Assembly (NCBI GenBank): GCA_020855015.1
Contig: JAHKLP010000080.1
Coordinates: 1-8,196 of the forward strand
Reading direction: 5' to 3'
DNA: 8,196 nucleotides
From: Methanobacterium sp.
GTDB lineage: Archaea > Methanobacteriota > Methanobacteria > Methanobacteriales > Methanobacteriaceae
Shown: positions 7,830 through 8,196 of the stretch, one piece after another
How positions within the stretch are numbered: position 1 is the stretch's first letter
How the letters are laid out: each line of letters opens with the position of its first letter
Position numbers and translations under genes: made by a program
The notes under the pieces: generated by a model
What the model saw: only the letters and a program-made list of their open reading frames with translations
Database searches by the model: none
Told to the model about the DNA's origin: nothing

Positions 7830-8196
7830 CCCCCCCCTATCTGGTTTGTTAAGGTGTTTACTATTTGTAGGCCTAATGATTCCGTGTTTTTATAATCTAA
7901 TTCTTCAGGAAAGCCAATACCATTATCACTGATTATCAATATGAAACCATCGTCTTCTTTATGGAAGTCCACCATTATTTTACCTTCCCTATCATCAGGA
8001 AAAGCATATTTCATGGCGTTTGAGAGTAATTCATTAACAATCAAGCCCAGTGGAACTGCCGTGTTTATATCTACATTCAGGTCTTCAGTATTTTTCATTC
8101 GAAGATCAAGTTCTAATTTATTTCGATCAGCCCCATATGTGCGGAAAAGGTCGTTTGCTAGGTTAGAAATATATTCTCCAAAATTAATGCTTTTCA
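7787..8196 (-). CDS. Sensor histidine kinase, C-terminal ATPase domain (partial, apparently frameshifted)
   Basis: The gene enters from the right edge. The open frame extends across the whole edge segment, so the internal Met at 8098 is not the start. Just before that Met the frame reads INFGEYISNLANDLFRTYGA, the linker typical of HisKA_2/HWE-like kinases. The HATPase domain shows the N box VNELLSNAMKYAF, the G1 box SDNGIGFPEEL and the G2-like SLGLQIVNTL. The kinase would autophosphorylate on an upstream His and pass phosphate to a response regulator; sensor and His lie outside the window. After NQIGG the frame runs into an atypical tail (YNHECSRWNHIYH) and stops at 7787. One G fewer in the G8 run restores a family-like ending, GTTFIIKF, with a stop at 7765. 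It is thus a broken gene, a slippery or phase-variable one, or a sequencing artefact. Confidence 0.85.
   Translation of the reverse strand, partial: KSINFGEYISNLANDLFRTYGADRNKLELDLRMKNTEDLNVDINTAVPLGLIVNELLSNAMKYAFPDDREGKIMVDFHKEDDGFILIISDNGIGFPEELDYKNTESLGLQIVNTLTNQIGGGYNHECSRWNHIYH
7830..7837 (-). repeat. G8 homopolymer tract (frameshift site)
   Basis: Eight consecutive C on the plus strand (G on the coding strand) in an otherwise AT-rich gene. It sits at codons for the Gly run that follows NQI in the kinase, precisely where the frame departs from the family pattern. Homopolymers of this length are prone to slippage in replication, transcription and sequencing. Confidence 0.8.

Overview
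The window reads as a chromosomal segment of a methanogenic archaeon, most likely a mesophilic member of the Methanobacteriales (Methanobacterium-like). The evidence is the archaeal-type aromatic pathway (ADH synthase plus 3-dehydroquinate synthase II), an archaeal class I CCA-adding enzyme, a heterodimeric archaeal primase (PriS/PriL), AT-rich intergenic DNA with oligo-T terminator-like tracts, and a HisKA_2-type sensor kinase of a kind common in mesophilic methanogens. The genus is an inference from gene content and has not been checked by search.

Layout. Bases 1-3604 carry four plus-strand genes: the C-terminal 60% of ADH synthase (cut by the window edge), 3-dehydroquinate synthase II, an HPr-kinase-like P-loop protein of unknown role, and the RNA 2',3'-cyclic phosphodiesterase ThpR. 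The CCA-adding enzyme follows on the same strand (3744-5147). A 117-base convergent spacer (5148-5264) starts with a nested inverted repeat directly after the cca stop. From there everything is on the minus strand: PriS (5265-6233), PriL (6236-7687, only 2 nt upstream of priS), and the C-terminal ATPase domain of a sensor histidine kinase that runs off the right edge.

Functional groups. The first two genes catalyse successive steps of the alternative archaeal route to dehydroquinate. ThpR and Cca both act on RNA ends, and Cca completes the tRNA 3' end. PriL-PriS is a two-gene operon for replication primers. The HPr-kinase-like gene is the least understood: its nucleotide-binding core aligns with the HprK pattern, but no PTS partner is visible here.

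Most notable: (1) an apparent frameshift at a run of eight G (minus strand, 7837-7830) in the histidine kinase, which displaces a canonical C-terminus; (2) the archaeal HprK-like protein; (3) the 47-base nested inverted repeat after cca, which can form two alternative folds. Otherwise the window is core housekeeping DNA. I see no CRISPR array, IS element, tRNA, rRNA or defence system.
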